A stretch of DNA of 64,000 nt from Talaromyces rugulosus (lineage: Eukaryota; Ascomycota; Eurotiomycetes; Eurotiales; Trichocomaceae), in assembly GCF_013368755.1 (NCBI RefSeq), contig NC_049564.1, forward strand, positions 752,001 through 816,000, read 5' to 3'. Positions 30,746-43,274 of this stretch are shown in pieces. The notes under the pieces are model-generated. The model had not been told where the DNA came from. It saw only the letters and a list, made by a program, of their open reading frames with translations, and ran no database searches. The stretch's first letter is position 1; every line of letters starts with the position of its first letter. Both the position numbers and the translations under genes were made by a program.

Positions 30746-33700
30746 ATGGAGGCCAGCAACGTGCGTGATCCAAATAAGATCGCCGTGTCAATTTGCGGTT
30801 TGTCATCCCTGTATCATAAAGGATCACAGAAACCCTAACCTATGCGGTCTATAGGGTTTGTCGCAGACTTGCTTTCACATACTGAAGACCTCCCATCACT
30901 TGCCTCGTGGATACAGAATGCTGAGACTACCGCGTCTTTGGATCAATTTCTGTCTGCACTTTCACTAAAATCATCAACGCTATCAGTCGCCTCGCGGAAT
31001 CTCTTGGACTCGTCTGCTACCGTGTTGTGGAATGCATTCAACCGATTGTTACAAATTACTGAGGAGTTTGAATTTACGCCTCTACTCATTCAAGGTCACC
31101 TGAATTTCACATCTACACATATCGAGGCTGATTTCTCGATAGTCCCTCTACTTGCGTATCATATGTTGGTGAGCTGTGTTGCTCAAGACGATGATGCCTT
31201 TTCTCGTACTCATCCCGCAAAGTTTGTTTTACCCAAGCTTATGTCTCATTATAGATGATCCACGATACTTGATGGTGTTGGTCAGATGCGTCGAAATCTG
31301 CTTAGGTGCGATGATCCTCTGCAGCTCATGGTATAATTAATACTTACAGCTGTCCAGCGGGAGATTTGACCGAGAGAGCTTCAAACATGTTACAGCAAAC
31401 TGCATCATCAATCAGTGCCCTACAAGCTAATGGACCCGTCGATAAAGAAATTGAAATTTCTATTGCAAAATATCATATTCTGCGTGCAAACCTGGTATTG
31501 CTTACTATACATGATCTTCTAAATTCTAATGTGCTAAAGGTTAGCAGGCTATGAAAGACGGAAATATCGAATTGACCGAGACAGCACTATCACAAGTTTC
31601 TAACAACTCAATGAAAACCGATCCAGGCATTGGAAAACAATATGTTATTCTGTGCCATGCCGCGTTACGACAAGCATTGGGACGTGGAGAAGCAGCAGAC
31701 AAATGGCTGCTAAGAATATCCAACGCATTCCACATCTTTCATGAGTACAGCAGTCTATACTCCGACTGCGTAAAAGTCCATCTGGAAGTTATTTACACAC
31801 TCGGTATGTGAAATGAAACCTCTATCCCAAGTGAGGCTGACATATAAAGCAACGAGTGATATGTCAGAGGTATCCGAGGCATTCGAAACTTTGGCAATGA
31901 AGTTATTCCAAACAGTCGAGTTGGTAAGCATAGATTATCCATTATTCTATGGATCTAACAGAGTTATTCAGGATCACCCGAAATATTCACTTGTTTTGGT
32001 CCTGCAGCTTGAATTCATGTCAAAGCAGAAGAACCCGGATCTTCGGACGTTTCACGAAGCTCTTATAAACTATATCAATCTTATGGAACCCTCTATGCAA
32101 AATTTCAAAAGGTAAAGCTGTACGCCCGCTATTTCGTTTTTATAATGACAAAGAAAGGTCCTTGGAATACGTTTCCAAATTGCGAAAACTAGGGTAAGAT
32201 CGTGTCAGAGACTTAGCAACAAGCATTAATTTCTGCAGCTCCGATTCAACTATAGAAACACTAGGACATTTGTTTCAAGGAATTTGCTCCTTTCCTCGGG
32301 ACGAATGCTGGCTAGAACATACATTTTTCGCCCTGACAAGACTGCTGACCTCGGCTTCGTGGAGGTCTTTGGGCTGTTTGAAGGCATTGGAAAATATGGC
32401 AAACATTCTCTGTGAAATCCTACCACAATCTTTGAGCAACGAAGCAAGTGATGCATCGCTTATTGTCAGTAATCTTTCCATTCAATATTATTGGCTGATC
32501 CTAACAAGAAATACAGATTATCTGGAAAGAGGCCGAGTATTTCTCACTGCAGGGAAATTTCCTCGAGGCTCTAGCTTGGTATCGTTTCAGCCAGCATATT
32601 CTTTTCCGCCGCGCCAGTGAAGTCAACAAAACGAAAATACTAAGGTTAGAAATTCGGAATACCTTCAAATACAGTGCTAATTCTGTTCAAAGGAAATTGA
32701 TCTTCTGCGGGTTTCAAATCGGTGATAATGGGGAAGTCGAACGAGCTTGGATGTCGCTTCCTGAGCAGGAAAGAGATCCGCAAACGACTTATTTGGTATA
32801 CCAAGTGCTTCTCAAGGACTCGGATTTTAGTTCAGGTATTCTCGAAAAACGAAATATGTTGACCCCTACTGACAAGATGATTTAGCCGCCGACCTACTAA
32901 GATACCTTACCGATTTAGGGAAAGAAGGACATATATATAGTGCAGCTGCGATAGCTGCTGCGTCACTCTCGCAAGAGAAGAGACAGGCTTTAGAAAGCAT
33001 TCAATATTTTCTTGAAAAGACGCCAGATGGAAACGAAAATGTGCAGCCAAATTTCAGCCTCTATCGGTAATGTAGCTAGCTCTTTACTGAACTCCCTTTG
33101 GATTCTAATATAATCCGAAGAATTGCGGTTCAACTCATTGTTCGAGGAATCCGTGAAAACGATGAATCCATTTTGCATGAACAACTCTGCCAGCTTTTAT
33201 CAAGAGGTACATCATTCAAAATATATATATCTAAGGAAAATGGTTAACATAGTTCCTTAGCGGTGGATCTATTCCAATATTGTCAGAAGTTCGAGCTCAA
33301 TGATCTTGACTGGTTCTCGCGCTGCAGCTATCTCGCTAGTATCGAATTATTCGACAAAATCGATGGATATCAGGTGTTATCTCTGTTGGAAATCTCACTC
33401 AAGGTTAAAGCTTTCCTCATTCACTCGGGCTAGACTCTTTTTTCTATGCTGACATTCCTAGCTAATAAACATGTATCCTCAAAACATTGGCTCGGATGTC
33501 AGACTCAATCTCCTCCAGCGACGGGTTTCCTGTCACTATGTTCACATTTTAATGAACACGGCCATTGGACGGAAAGAGACCGAATCTACCAAAAAGGTAC
33601 CTCTCACCATCGCACCAGTCACAGGTACAAGCAGAAACCAAAAAAAAAAAAAAAAAAACAACAACAACAACAACTAATGACATTGAGAAGGCACTATCAT

Positions 33701-33873
33701 ACTCTCAAGTGGGAAAGCATTTCCACGAAATAGAAACAGCCATGCTCGAGTCAAGACATTCTGGCAGACAAAACATCGTCAGCGAAGAGCAATATCGCCA
33801 GATGCTGCTATTCAAAACAGAAGCAGCCGTGCATCTTCAGAAATGGGGCCAGGAGGATTCGATCAGCGAGTAG
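30746..33873 (+). CDS. zip4: meiosis protein of the Zip4/Spo22 family (TPR repeat), short C-terminus
   Basis: Sixteen exons fit one frame: 30746-30797, 30855-31205, 31255-31305, 31358-31494, 31548-31803, 31850-31923, 31972-32111, 32158-32193, 32239-32464, 32517-32644, 32693-32835, 32886-33066, 33121-33206, 33261-33403, 33462-33596, 33691-33873; 773 aa. TPR-like helices run throughout; family landmarks include MVLVRCVEICL-AGDLTERASNML, KILRKLIFCGFQIGDNGEVERAW and MYPQNIGSDVRLNLLQRRV. By family, Zip4/Spo22 acts in the ZMM group that promotes meiotic crossovers. The stop at 33871 comes where relatives run on for roughly 100-150 residues. Exons 2-4 are the least certain. The gene is AT-richer than its neighbours and uses several weak donors (GTTTGT, GTATTG, GTCAGT). 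Confidence 0.75.
33640..33674 (+). repeat. A19 run plus CAA repeat inside the last zip4 intron
   Basis: Nineteen A residues then five CAA units, ending 16 nt before the GAGAAG acceptor at 33685-33690. No pyrimidine tract precedes the acceptor. Confidence 0.85.
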
Positions 33874-34454
33874 TGGCCTTGATTTCTTCATATACAATAC
33901 TAGCCAGATATAACATATTATTCTACCATAGAAACTATCGTCAACTCAATGTTTTGAAGTCTTTTGAGTCGGGAGTGAGATGAAGACGTCAACTGATGAT
34001 GTCGACAGTTGAACAATTTATGACTAGTTAATAATATCTAGACATCTGGAGGAAACATCAATAATTTATTATATTGAAAACAAATCTGATGTAAAAAAAT
34101 ATCAGAAATCGAAGGGATGCCCATAGCTAATCCAGAGCTTCAGGGCTGGGTATCTTGCAACTAATCTATACAGTAAAGAATCAAGAAGGAGAGAAAAGAA
34201 CAGAAACAGCAGACGAAAAGAAGAGAACGCCTTCAAACGTATGGAAGCAAATAACCATATTTCCAGTCTCCCGTCCCATAGATGCGCAAACATCAAGCAG
34301 CAAATCCAGTTATCCTCTAGCAATGCAAATCATAGCCCACTATTTCACCTGATATCTCGTCCGCTTGAAGAAAAAAACAACCAACAACTTTAAAGAAATA
34401 GAAGGAGTGATGAATAAAATGAAGAAAGAATATAACGAAAGAATAAATGGAACA
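33874..34454. other. convergent 3' intergenic region, zip4 / WD40
   Basis: 581 bp, AT-rich, between converging stops. The missing C-terminal Zip4 sequence could not be recognised here in any frame. Confidence 0.5.
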
Positions 34455-37400
34455 TCAACCTTCCCCGTCGGCGTCCCACGAACGACTCCGCGGCGTTTTG
34501 CTCGGCCCTGCTTTTGATAGCAGCGGCGTGGAGGGAACTCGCCGAGCAGCCCGTGTCGGCTTGCTCGGCGTTGGGCCGGTTGCCAGTCGCCTTTCGTGGT
34601 TCTCCTTTCCACTGCTATCGTTCTCCGTATCTGGGGTCAAGCTATGTCGCTTCGCTCGCTCGTCAAGCGCGTTGACCGTGAGTTGAAGTTCTCGTTCCAA
34701 CTCCTTGCCACATCTTGGATTTTCCGAGGTGCCGTGCAACTTCTTGCGATATGCTCTCAAGGTGCGGCAGACTTGCTCCGTAGACATGTTCAGACTGCCA
34801 AACTCGCTTGGCCCTGTGCTCTTGGTACGCGATGATCGAAAATCGATGGAAGGACGACGGAGATTGGACATACTAGAGCGATGATTCACACCGTTCATAA
34901 CTTTAGATTTGGGACTTGGCGGAGATGGTGATCTCCTGGGATCAAATACTGGCGCAACCGAACGGCGGACGCTGGACAGAAGCGGTGGTGAATCCCCTCG
35001 TGCAAAGCTTCCGCTCTTGGGTATCGGGGGAGCCAAGGTATACCTAGATGTCTTTCTGCGTATTCGGGGTGGCGAGGGCTCCCGGATTGGTGTCGGTGTT
35101 CCCAATGGATTGTCTTGGCGGAATCCTGCAAGCTCAGATCGAGACAGAATTCGGCGAAGCGGTGGTTTCGTCGCAGTCAGCTCTTTCACAGGAGTCTCCT
35201 CTTCCCCTCGGATGTTTCCCTGAGACAGTTCTTGGACTTGCTGTTGCTGAACGGAGAGACTCCAGATCATCACGACACCATCTAATCCAGTACTGACCAA
35301 CGTGCGAGATACCTCGTTTGTGGAATCTCTTTTCTTGGTTTCTAGCATGATTACATCGCTAACACCCTCGGAATGTCCAAATTCCTTGGTCAACAATGTA
35401 TCACGCTCGAGGTCGTACACTCTGATAGATTTATCAGTGGTCGATACACCAACCAAAAGACGTGGGCTCTGCCCAGGGATCTCGCTCGCGACTATCAATG
35501 AGCCCATCACGACAGCATCGACGGTGTCGGAATCGGTAGTTTTGAACGAATGGATATGCCGGCCTGAAGAGACGTCGAATCGCTGAACATGGCGGTCAAT
35601 AGTGGAAAGAAGGAGAGTATCCGGGTCATCAGGAGCGAGGGCCATCGATATCGGAGACACTTTCAGAGTAATGACTTTGGACATGAGATACGCAACGGTT
35701 GTTGATCCATCAAACTCCCGGCAGGCTTTCTCACGGACAATCACGGTACGGTCGGCAGAACAGGAGAGTAATCGTTCTCCATCATTCATAAAAAGTAAAC
35801 CACCCACCGCGCCCACATGCTCATCCATCGTTTGAATTAACTCAAAGGCCTCATCTGTCTTCTTGAACAGCTGCACCATGCGGTCTCGTCCCGAGCTAGC
35901 TATAAGGCAAAATCCAGAGACGGATTGAATCACAACGTCTGTGACCTCGGAGCCGTGGGCCCGCGCTTCGTTGATGCATTTCCACGGGTTTGCAGACAAA
36001 ATTCTGAATAGATGTTAGTGTGTAACCTGTATTTTTGGGTGAGTAATCTTACCTCAGCACTCCATAGCGATCGCCGGACACAAAGGTATTCATGTCTTCT
36101 GTTACTCGCAGAACTTTGAGTTCATTGGCAGCCTCGTCTTCGCCGGCAGATAGCTGCTCGATTTCGACCTTCCTCGATGCTCGGCATTTGCCGTCAACAT
36201 TCCAAAAGTGTACGGTTCCTTCACAGGACCATGTGAAAAAATCGGCTTCATGTAAATTTGGACTTTTCAGGGGTTTCACTCCGAGAATAGGGTCGCGATG
36301 AGCTGGCATCAGCTTCTCCTTAAGGCTGTCTTCGTCGTCACTCCCGAATGTATCTACAGGACAGACGTGGATAGCCCGTGCAGAATCAACGGTTATTATG
36401 TGAGTCGATAAGTAGGCCATGGATATAAACGTCGGTGCTTTGGTTTTAGGATTGTACACCTCAGTCGACGTGTTGGGACTTGGTGACCGGCTTTTCAGCG
36501 ACTCTCGTATGCTGTCCATGTGTAGCTTGAGGCTTTTCCTTCCTCGGCCGCCGAGCCAGATGTAGCCTGATTCAGAATCTAATGTAACAGACGTGAGCCC
36601 AAAAGAAACATATTTCACGACAGTCAATCTCTGAGAGTTTTGACTATCGTCCAAAACGCAAACTGCGCCACCGTCAGTGCATAAAATGGCCTCGCAATCG
36701 GATATGCTAGCAATGCAGGTAAAGGTGTGGTCGCTAAGGGGGCCTAGAACACAATTCCTTCCCGACAGGGCTTTTGGGGAGGTACTTGGCGTGTTTGCAA
36801 AAGGTTCGGCACCAGGACGCAACTTGGATGGTGAGCTTGGCTGCGTGTCGAGCCTCCAGACCTTGACATGGCGTATTCCGGCCCTTGTTGAAAGTCAGTA
36901 TAAACTGTAGTGGCCAGGGAGAATTTTCATACGTTATTAATGTTTGGCCCATCCAGCACATGTCGCGAATGAAAGAGGTGCATTTGTTGGTTGAGTGGAT
37001 TTTAGCGGCCCCAGTCCGCAAGTTGATAGCCCAGACGAATAGAAATCCATCGTTCATGTCGCCCAGGGTGGCGAGATATTGGGAATCCGAGCTGAATGCA
37101 AGACTGCGTATGCCGAAAGAATGCTCTGTCAGCATGGTCAATGGGATATCGCGGGGAGCATCGGCAGCAGTGGAGAAAATCGAGACTCGAGGGTTATAGC
37201 CAGTCTGGCTTTGTTAGTGGCGTGTACAGAAATTGTGTCTTTTCAAAAAGCATACCTCGCCGATAGCTAGAAACCTCCCATTGGGGCTGATGGCAACACT
37301 AGTCACAGCCTTGATTCTCTCCCTCGAGCTCCATGTTCGAGAAGTGCTACCATCCGTCCAGTCGGCATTTGGTGTAAGCCCCCCACTGGCTGCAGGTCTA

Positions 37401-37792
37401 TTGGTGACTGACCTATACCGGTTATCGGGTGTGACGGGGCTGCTCGTGGGCTGGTGGTTGTAAAACGAGACGATCGGGTTCACTGGCAAGGCAGTCGGTC
37501 GAGCGCGGAAGAAGCGCTGATTGACGGTCCCGTCTGTCTCAATCTGGGCCAGAATTGCGGCAGAGCCGACACACAGAGCAAATGACTTGCTCGATTCATG
37601 GGAAGAAAAGCCATTGGGCGTGGCGGTGGTAGTCCCGATGACGGTTTGCAAGGTGAGCGCGGACTGATGCGGTGAAGGCTTGCTAGGCGAGCGAGTGCCA
37701 GGCCGGAGCACTGGCGAATTGGCAGGTGTTATTTTCAGCGATGTGGCCGAGCCCGGTATCTTGCCCTTTGCGCTCCACGAGTTACTGGCCAT
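34455..37792 (-). CDS. large WD40-repeat protein, MABP1/WDR62-like
   Basis: Four exons: 37256-37792, 36933-37204, 36053-36883, 34455-36003; 1,062 aa. A Ser/Pro-rich N-terminus is followed by two tandem beta-propellers; visible repeats include LTEHSFGIRSLAFSSDSQYLA, FTWSCEGTVHFWNVDG, LLSCSADRTVIV, VGVSTTDKSIRVYDLERD and LVSTGLDGVVMIWSL. A basic Ser/Pro-rich C-terminal tail with SP and TP sites follows. Layout and length match the fungal relatives of MABP1/WDR62, which in animals scaffold JNK signalling and spindle functions; the fungal role is unknown. The start is the ATG at 37790-37792; an upstream GTG is not used. Confidence 0.85.
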
Positions 37793-39690
37793 CACATCGA
37801 CGTATATAGCTAGATATTAAGTCGACGGCCGGGGCAGAGGGGTCAAGTCGAGTCATCGAGTAGTCTGACGAGAGGTCGCAAGCGAATTGTATGTCATGAG
37901 AAGGAATTAATTATTAGAGCGGCGAAAAGAGGGTGGTGAAGCGAGTGTGTGTGGTTTGGCGGATGTAAAAGAGGGGGGTAGGGCATCGACAAGGCGAAAG
38001 ATTCGGGGAAAAAGACGGGTTGAACGAGTGAGTGACTGGAAGACGCACACAGTGAGGAGGTGGAAAAAAAAGAAGAGAAAGAAAGAAAGAAAGAAAGATC
38101 TCAAAAACACACAGATCAGACACCAGAGCAGAGGCGGTGAAATAACATGGTGTGCATCGAGGTTGGAACTTGGCGATGCAGGAGGAAAGAAAGCACGGAA
38201 GGAGCTGTGTTTGGCGCATTTCCGCATCTGGACTAGCGCTTCCCCGAGCTCTTCAGGGGCTCCACACGTTCATCGCATGTTGGTCTCTCTTTTTCTCATT
38301 GTTCATCACGCACTTGTCTACTCAAGGGGCAGATCTGCTTCTTCTTCACTCGCACGCGGGAATCTCTCCCTTTGCACAATGCCTTTGCGCCCCCCCCGCG
38401 TTGTCTCTCTGCCAGGGACGCTGCCCAGGTATGCTGCTAGGGCCTGTTCGTCCCGGATCGTGCCCAATCTTGTAGATCCTTCCCAGGCCTGCGGGTCGGC
38501 CAAAGCTCCTGACAGCGTTGCATTCTCCATGAGTGAAGCGCTTTTTTGATATTATATATTATACTACTTGATTCATTCATCAGTGTCGAGTGGCTCATAA
38601 ATTCAGACTGCGGTTAGGCAGTTAACAGTGACACAAGAAGATTGATGTATCTTCAACATGGTATATAAATGTATGCGCCATGTATGCGCGCCAGGCCTCT
38701 CGATATGTTATTATTATTATTATTTGCCGTGAACAGTTGATGCGAATCGATCAATTTGCGCCCCTTGCATTCGGTATGTACATATGTAGGGAATGTAATT
38801 GGTTTTATTCCGAAGATCGGCATAAAGCATATATATATATAGATGCGGAAATGGAGTCATAGAATAGCTTTCTACACATGAAACATTTCGACAATGAAAC
38901 ATCCGAAGAATTAAACATTTAAAGGTCTAGCCTCAATGTCAATAGATCGTCGGCATTTCCGATAAGCTTAAACTCAACGTAGGACAGCCCCCGCGTCAAC
39001 TGGTGGCCTCATTGTTGCACCAGGCGACCAAACCCTAAACCACATCTAAAAAGCGGCATCCGGAAATTCCCCGCAATTTAGGGCCGAGAAACTCGAGTTA
39101 TAATAATTTAGACTCGCTATGATTAAATACCGCGCTCTGATTGTTTCAAAAACCATCTTATCCGTAACTGGAACGATTAAACTTCGTATAGCAATTTTGT
39201 TGATCCCCGTCCTGGCTGGTGGAGCGCCATGACGTTACATATCGGGTTTGGCCCCAACACTATACCAGAAGACGATACCTCGCCATAATTATTTGACATA
39301 GCACGATGCTGACCTGTGGAATTAAGGGTCCTTTTGGCTCCATAGTCGAGTCTGGTATTGCTGACTATCAAAGTACAAGCTATCTGATCGGCCCACTGTA
39401 ATCCAGTACTTAGTCGAGGGGTTTCCCCAGCTGTCTTCCTTTTGAAAATTGAACAGGTTTCAACAAGTTTAAACTCAAACTTTGCCTCATTATATCATTA
39501 CCCGACGCTGACCTTGGTTCGGGGAACGTACTCTGTCGGAAGTTCATTCCGGAGGCAAACAGTCTTTCTTTGAAATATCCAAAATCTTTTTTGGATGTTC
39601 AGTTGATCTGAATTCATATTGAAGTCATATCATCTTCTCATCTTTATTCTTTGAGTTTATTAAGCGTTGATATATTTGATATTGCGAATC
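37793..39690. promoter_or_regulatory. long divergent intergenic region, WD40 / GH71
   Basis: 1,898 bp between divergent starts. It includes a purine tract with GAAA repeats (38076-38097), a G+C-balanced part to about 38550 and an AT-rich part from about 38560 to 39690. A 200-codon frame at 37947-38549 is driven by these purine repeats and looks spurious. Confidence 0.5.
38076..38097. repeat. GAAA tetranucleotide repeat
   Basis: Five units of GAAA within a longer purine tract, about 285 bp upstream of the WD40 gene start. Confidence 0.85.
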
Positions 39691-41145
39691 ATGAAACCCT
39701 CGGCGACTCTCGCTCTCGGGCTATCATGCCTCTGCAAGCAGGCCGTTGCAGGAGGCTCAGTCTTTGCACACTACATGGTATGTAGCTCGCTTTGAGCGTT
39801 CTTTCTATATGAATCTTGATCTAACAGACGACCCAGGTTGGCGGCATAACCCAAGACCACGCCAACACAGACATCCAAGAAGCCATCGCCGCCGGCTTCG
39901 ACGCCTTTGCGCTCAACCTGATGAGCACCGATGACTGGTCGACCAGCGCCGTCAGCGCGCTGTTCAGCGCCTCGGCCGGCACCGATTTCAAGCTCTTCTT
40001 CAGCTTCGACATGACCCATTTCTCCGACCCGTCCGACTTTATCCCCGTTCTGAAGGACTATGTCGGAAACGACAACTACTATACATACAGTGGCAAGCCG
40101 TTTGTCAGTACCTTTGACGGTGGCACTATGACATTTGGATCCTCCGATCCGAACTCGGGCTGGACGAACTCGTTCAAGACGGTGCTTAGCGATGCTGGCA
40201 TCGATGTGTTTTTTGTTCCGGACTTTGACGACGCCAGCAACTATCCCAACGACTTCTTCAGCACTTTTTCTGTAGTTGATGGTGCGTTTTCGTGGGAGAC
40301 TGCCTGGCCAACCGTGAACTCGGGCAAGGTTAATGTCAGCGACTCGGTCGATTCCACTCTTATCGGGGACGCACACTCGTCGAGCAAAGTGTACATGATG
40401 CGTACGTCTTGTTTTCTGTCACATCCATAAGCTTAGGTTCTAAACTGACACCTTTACAGCCCTATCGACCTTCCAATTCAAACATCTCGACTCCAGCCAA
40501 AACTGGTACCGGCGCGGCGAATCTAACATCGTCGACCGCATGGCGCAAGTGCTCAGCCTGCAGCCGGACCTGGTCGAGGTGATTACCTGGAACGACGGCG
40601 GCGAGGGCCATTATATTGGTAACGTGTGGGAAGAAGCCATCAGCAGCAGCACCATTGGCAACTACACCAACGGGTTCAGCCATGCGGGCTGGCAGACGCT
40701 GATCCCACCGTTTGTGTCAGCGTACAAATCCGGAGCCACGGATTTGAGCCAGATCAGTACCTCTGACGGAAAACCCGTGGGCGTGATGTGGTATCGCGAA
40801 TTGCTTATCACGGCCTCGTGCTCTGGGGACAGTCTCGGACAGCCCGCTGGGATGGACAGTGGGGAGGATGCGATTAGCTATGCGGTTATTCTGCCGAGTT
40901 CGGGGAGCTATACTATCAACGTGTACAGCAATAACAACAAGATTGGCTCGGCTTCCGGCACTGCTGGTCTCAATGGGGGCACTGTTACGGGGCTGGTGGC
41001 TGGCAGCGCTGATAGTCAGCGTGTCGAGGTTGTCGACGACTCGAATGGCCAGTCGGTGGTGATTTCGGCGACGGGCACAAAGGATGTTTCGGGAGAAGCC
41101 TCGGGCCTTTGCAATTTTAACTATGTTGTGGTTGCCATGTCTTGA
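39691..41145 (+). CDS. secreted GH71 alpha-1,3-glucanase (mutanase)
   Basis: Three exons: 39691-39777, 39837-40401, 40460-41145; 445 aa. A signal peptide (MKPSATLALGLSCLCKQAVA) is followed by the GH71 barrel: FAHYM at the intron, then DIQEAIAAGFDAFALNL, LFFSFDMTHF, GDAHSSSKVYMM and EVITWNDGGEGHYIGN. A C-terminal beta-sandwich-like region (about 345-445) is Ser/Gly/Asn-rich, without a recognised separate carbohydrate-binding module. By family, it hydrolyses alpha-1,3-glucan, a fungal cell-wall polymer. The exon 2 acceptor was set at ACCCAG (39836), because the CAG at 39827 would insert three residues in a conserved stretch. It converges on a GH30 gene. Confidence 0.92.
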
Positions 41146-41661
41146 TTGGCAGCCAGCTATGTGATATGCAGGAGATCTTCCCGTTAGGGCTATTGTCAAT
41201 ACTTGTACATGCATGGTGTATATAAGAACAAACGTACATTATAACATTAACTGCAAACCATATATAAGAAAGCGAAGACTACATACCCAAGAAACAATAT
41301 TATTGGTATAGAACTTGTCCCTAGATACTACAGAATACGGCATCGGCGACTTTTGTGATCAGCGATACTCTAGATCCTAGACTGAAACAGCTCCACTCAA
41401 CACGTCCAAATACAGTAATAAATTAGTTGACTACTACATCACTTACGTATGTCCTTAATGCAGGGACAGAATAAGTCGGTCGAGAAAATGAAGTAGAAAT
41501 GCGCCGATTAGCCCTTATTTCTGACGGACGACTAACTGGCATTAATGCCGACATTAACACCACGAATAGTACACGTATTCAATATTTATGTTCATATGAC
41601 CAAAGTATATACATCAATAGTCCACATCTACAAGCCCCCTTCACTACTGTATACCATCTGA
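41146..41661. other. convergent 3' intergenic region, GH71 / GH30
   Basis: 516 bp, AT-rich, between converging stops. No gene seen. Confidence 0.55.
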
Positions 41662-43274
41662 TCATGCAGACGGCAACAGCCAAGTCGTCAAGCTCTGCGA
41701 GTACAACGGCCCAGTCCAAGTCTCGCCGCTGTTGAAGGTGACGGTAAGATCGACCTCGTTATCAAACCCATTCTGAATCACAACTACTCTTGTGCCGTCC
41801 GGCTGCACAAATGCCTGGGCCTCGACCTTGTTGCCGCTGCCGTAGTCGTAGCTACCAGTTGTGTCGAGGGCGATGGATCCACGCGGCAGGAAGCGCGAGA
41901 ATTGGGCGAGATAGTAGTAGTCGGCTGTCTTGCTGTAGGTGCCGGCGTCGGTGTCGACGGTAACAACTCCTCGACAAGTCGTGCAGCCGCCGTCGAGGTG
42001 AGGGCTGTCACTGGTGTCGGTGCCTAAGGTCCAGGCTATCACGCCAGAAGCCCAGTTTTGTAGCGGTCTAGCTAGTCAGAAGACTCTAAAGTAGAACACG
42101 AGAAGAAAAGAAACTCACCCCATGGTGAAATCAATGGTGCTGGACCAGTCGTTGATTTCCGAGGTCCAGCACTCGGTCATGTATTGCTGGACGTCGGGAT
42201 TGGTGTTGTGAAAGTCAGTCAGCACACTCCAGTTGTTGTTCTGGGCATAGCAATGCCAGGCAACAGTCGACACGTAGGAGCTGGCCCCGTCAAGAACAGC
42301 CTGGGGATAGCTAGGGACATCTGCAAAAGTTGTTAGCCGATGCACTTGTTTATTATGAAAGGCACACCAACCTGTGTTATGGTCATAAGCCCAAATCTCA
42401 GTGTCCAAGTTTGCACTTTTCAGCGCTGGGCCGACGTTGTTCTGGATAAAGTTGGTCGAATCGTCTGCGCTGACATACATGGTCGGATACCCCGACTGGC
42501 TGTTGAGTGGCTCATTCTGAATGGTGATGGCATCGACAGTCACGCCCCCGTCAGCAAAGGCCTGGATGTACTTGACAAAATAGTCCGCGAATGCGTCTGC
42601 ATACTGCGGGTCGAGGTTGTTGTCGTCGGTGGATCCAGACGTCACGCCATTGAGCTTCATCCAGCCTGGCGGGCTCCAGCTGGAGCCCAGCAGCTTCATC
42701 GACCCGCTAGCAGAGGCGAACTTGCTGATCCAGCTAACCATGTTGTTTCCAGCGTCCGTCAGGCTCCAGCTAGACAGGTCGGTGTCGGCGCTGCTCGCGT
42801 CATCGTAGGTGTAAACGCTCGAGGACAGATCGGACGAGGCGATGGTATGGCGCATCAGATTGAACGAGGCGCCGTCGTTGGTGGTGTCAGTGAAGAGGTC
42901 GTTTAGGACGGCGCTTTGCTGGTCCGAACTGAGCTCGGAGAAGACGGTCACGGTGGCATCGGTGACAGCAGCTGTCCGGCGTTAGCATAGTCACATTCTT
43001 CTGGCCAGCAAAACGTACCTCCAAAGCCGTCGATGGTCTGCTTGTGTCCGGACGAGGTATCGTCCACGGTCAGGTTCCAGGTCGATGTACTGCTCAAAGT
43101 GCCACTGGAGCCCTGTGTTGGAGCAGTGTAGTTGCCCAGCTGGTACGAGCCGTCGTTGGAGCTCACCCACGCCTGGGCCGACGAGACGCTTCTCTTAGAG
43201 ATGGTGCGTCCATGGCTTGAGACAGGCAGGCCCACAGCCACCAGGCTGGCCAGTTTGAGGGTTTGAAGCAACAT
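41662..43274 (-). CDS. secreted GH30 glycoside hydrolase (endo-beta-1,6-glucanase or galactanase)
   Basis: Four exons: 43019-43274, 42372-42971, 42119-42320, 41662-42067; 487 aa. A signal peptide (MLLQTLKLASLVAVGLPVSS) is followed by GH30 hallmarks: QTIDGFGGAAVTDAT, NLMRHTIASSD, WSPPGWMKLNG, acid/base Glu about 239 in ITIQNEPLN and nucleophile Glu about 335 in YMTECWTSE. The C-terminal beta-domain ends TWLLPSA. By family, it is a retaining endo-acting enzyme on beta-1,6-glucan or beta-1,6-galactan; the choice cannot be made by eye. Together with the GH71 gene it forms a convergent pair of secreted glycan hydrolases. Confidence 0.9.

Noticed and set aside
31084..31138. Possible extra zip4 intron (GTCACC...GATAG)
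   Set aside because: The sequence is open in frame without splicing and the donor is poor, so it was kept as exon.
37947..38549. 200-codon plus-strand frame upstream of the WD40 gene
   Set aside because: Opens through purine repeats (Lys/Arg runs) and lacks any domain; reads as an artefact of composition.
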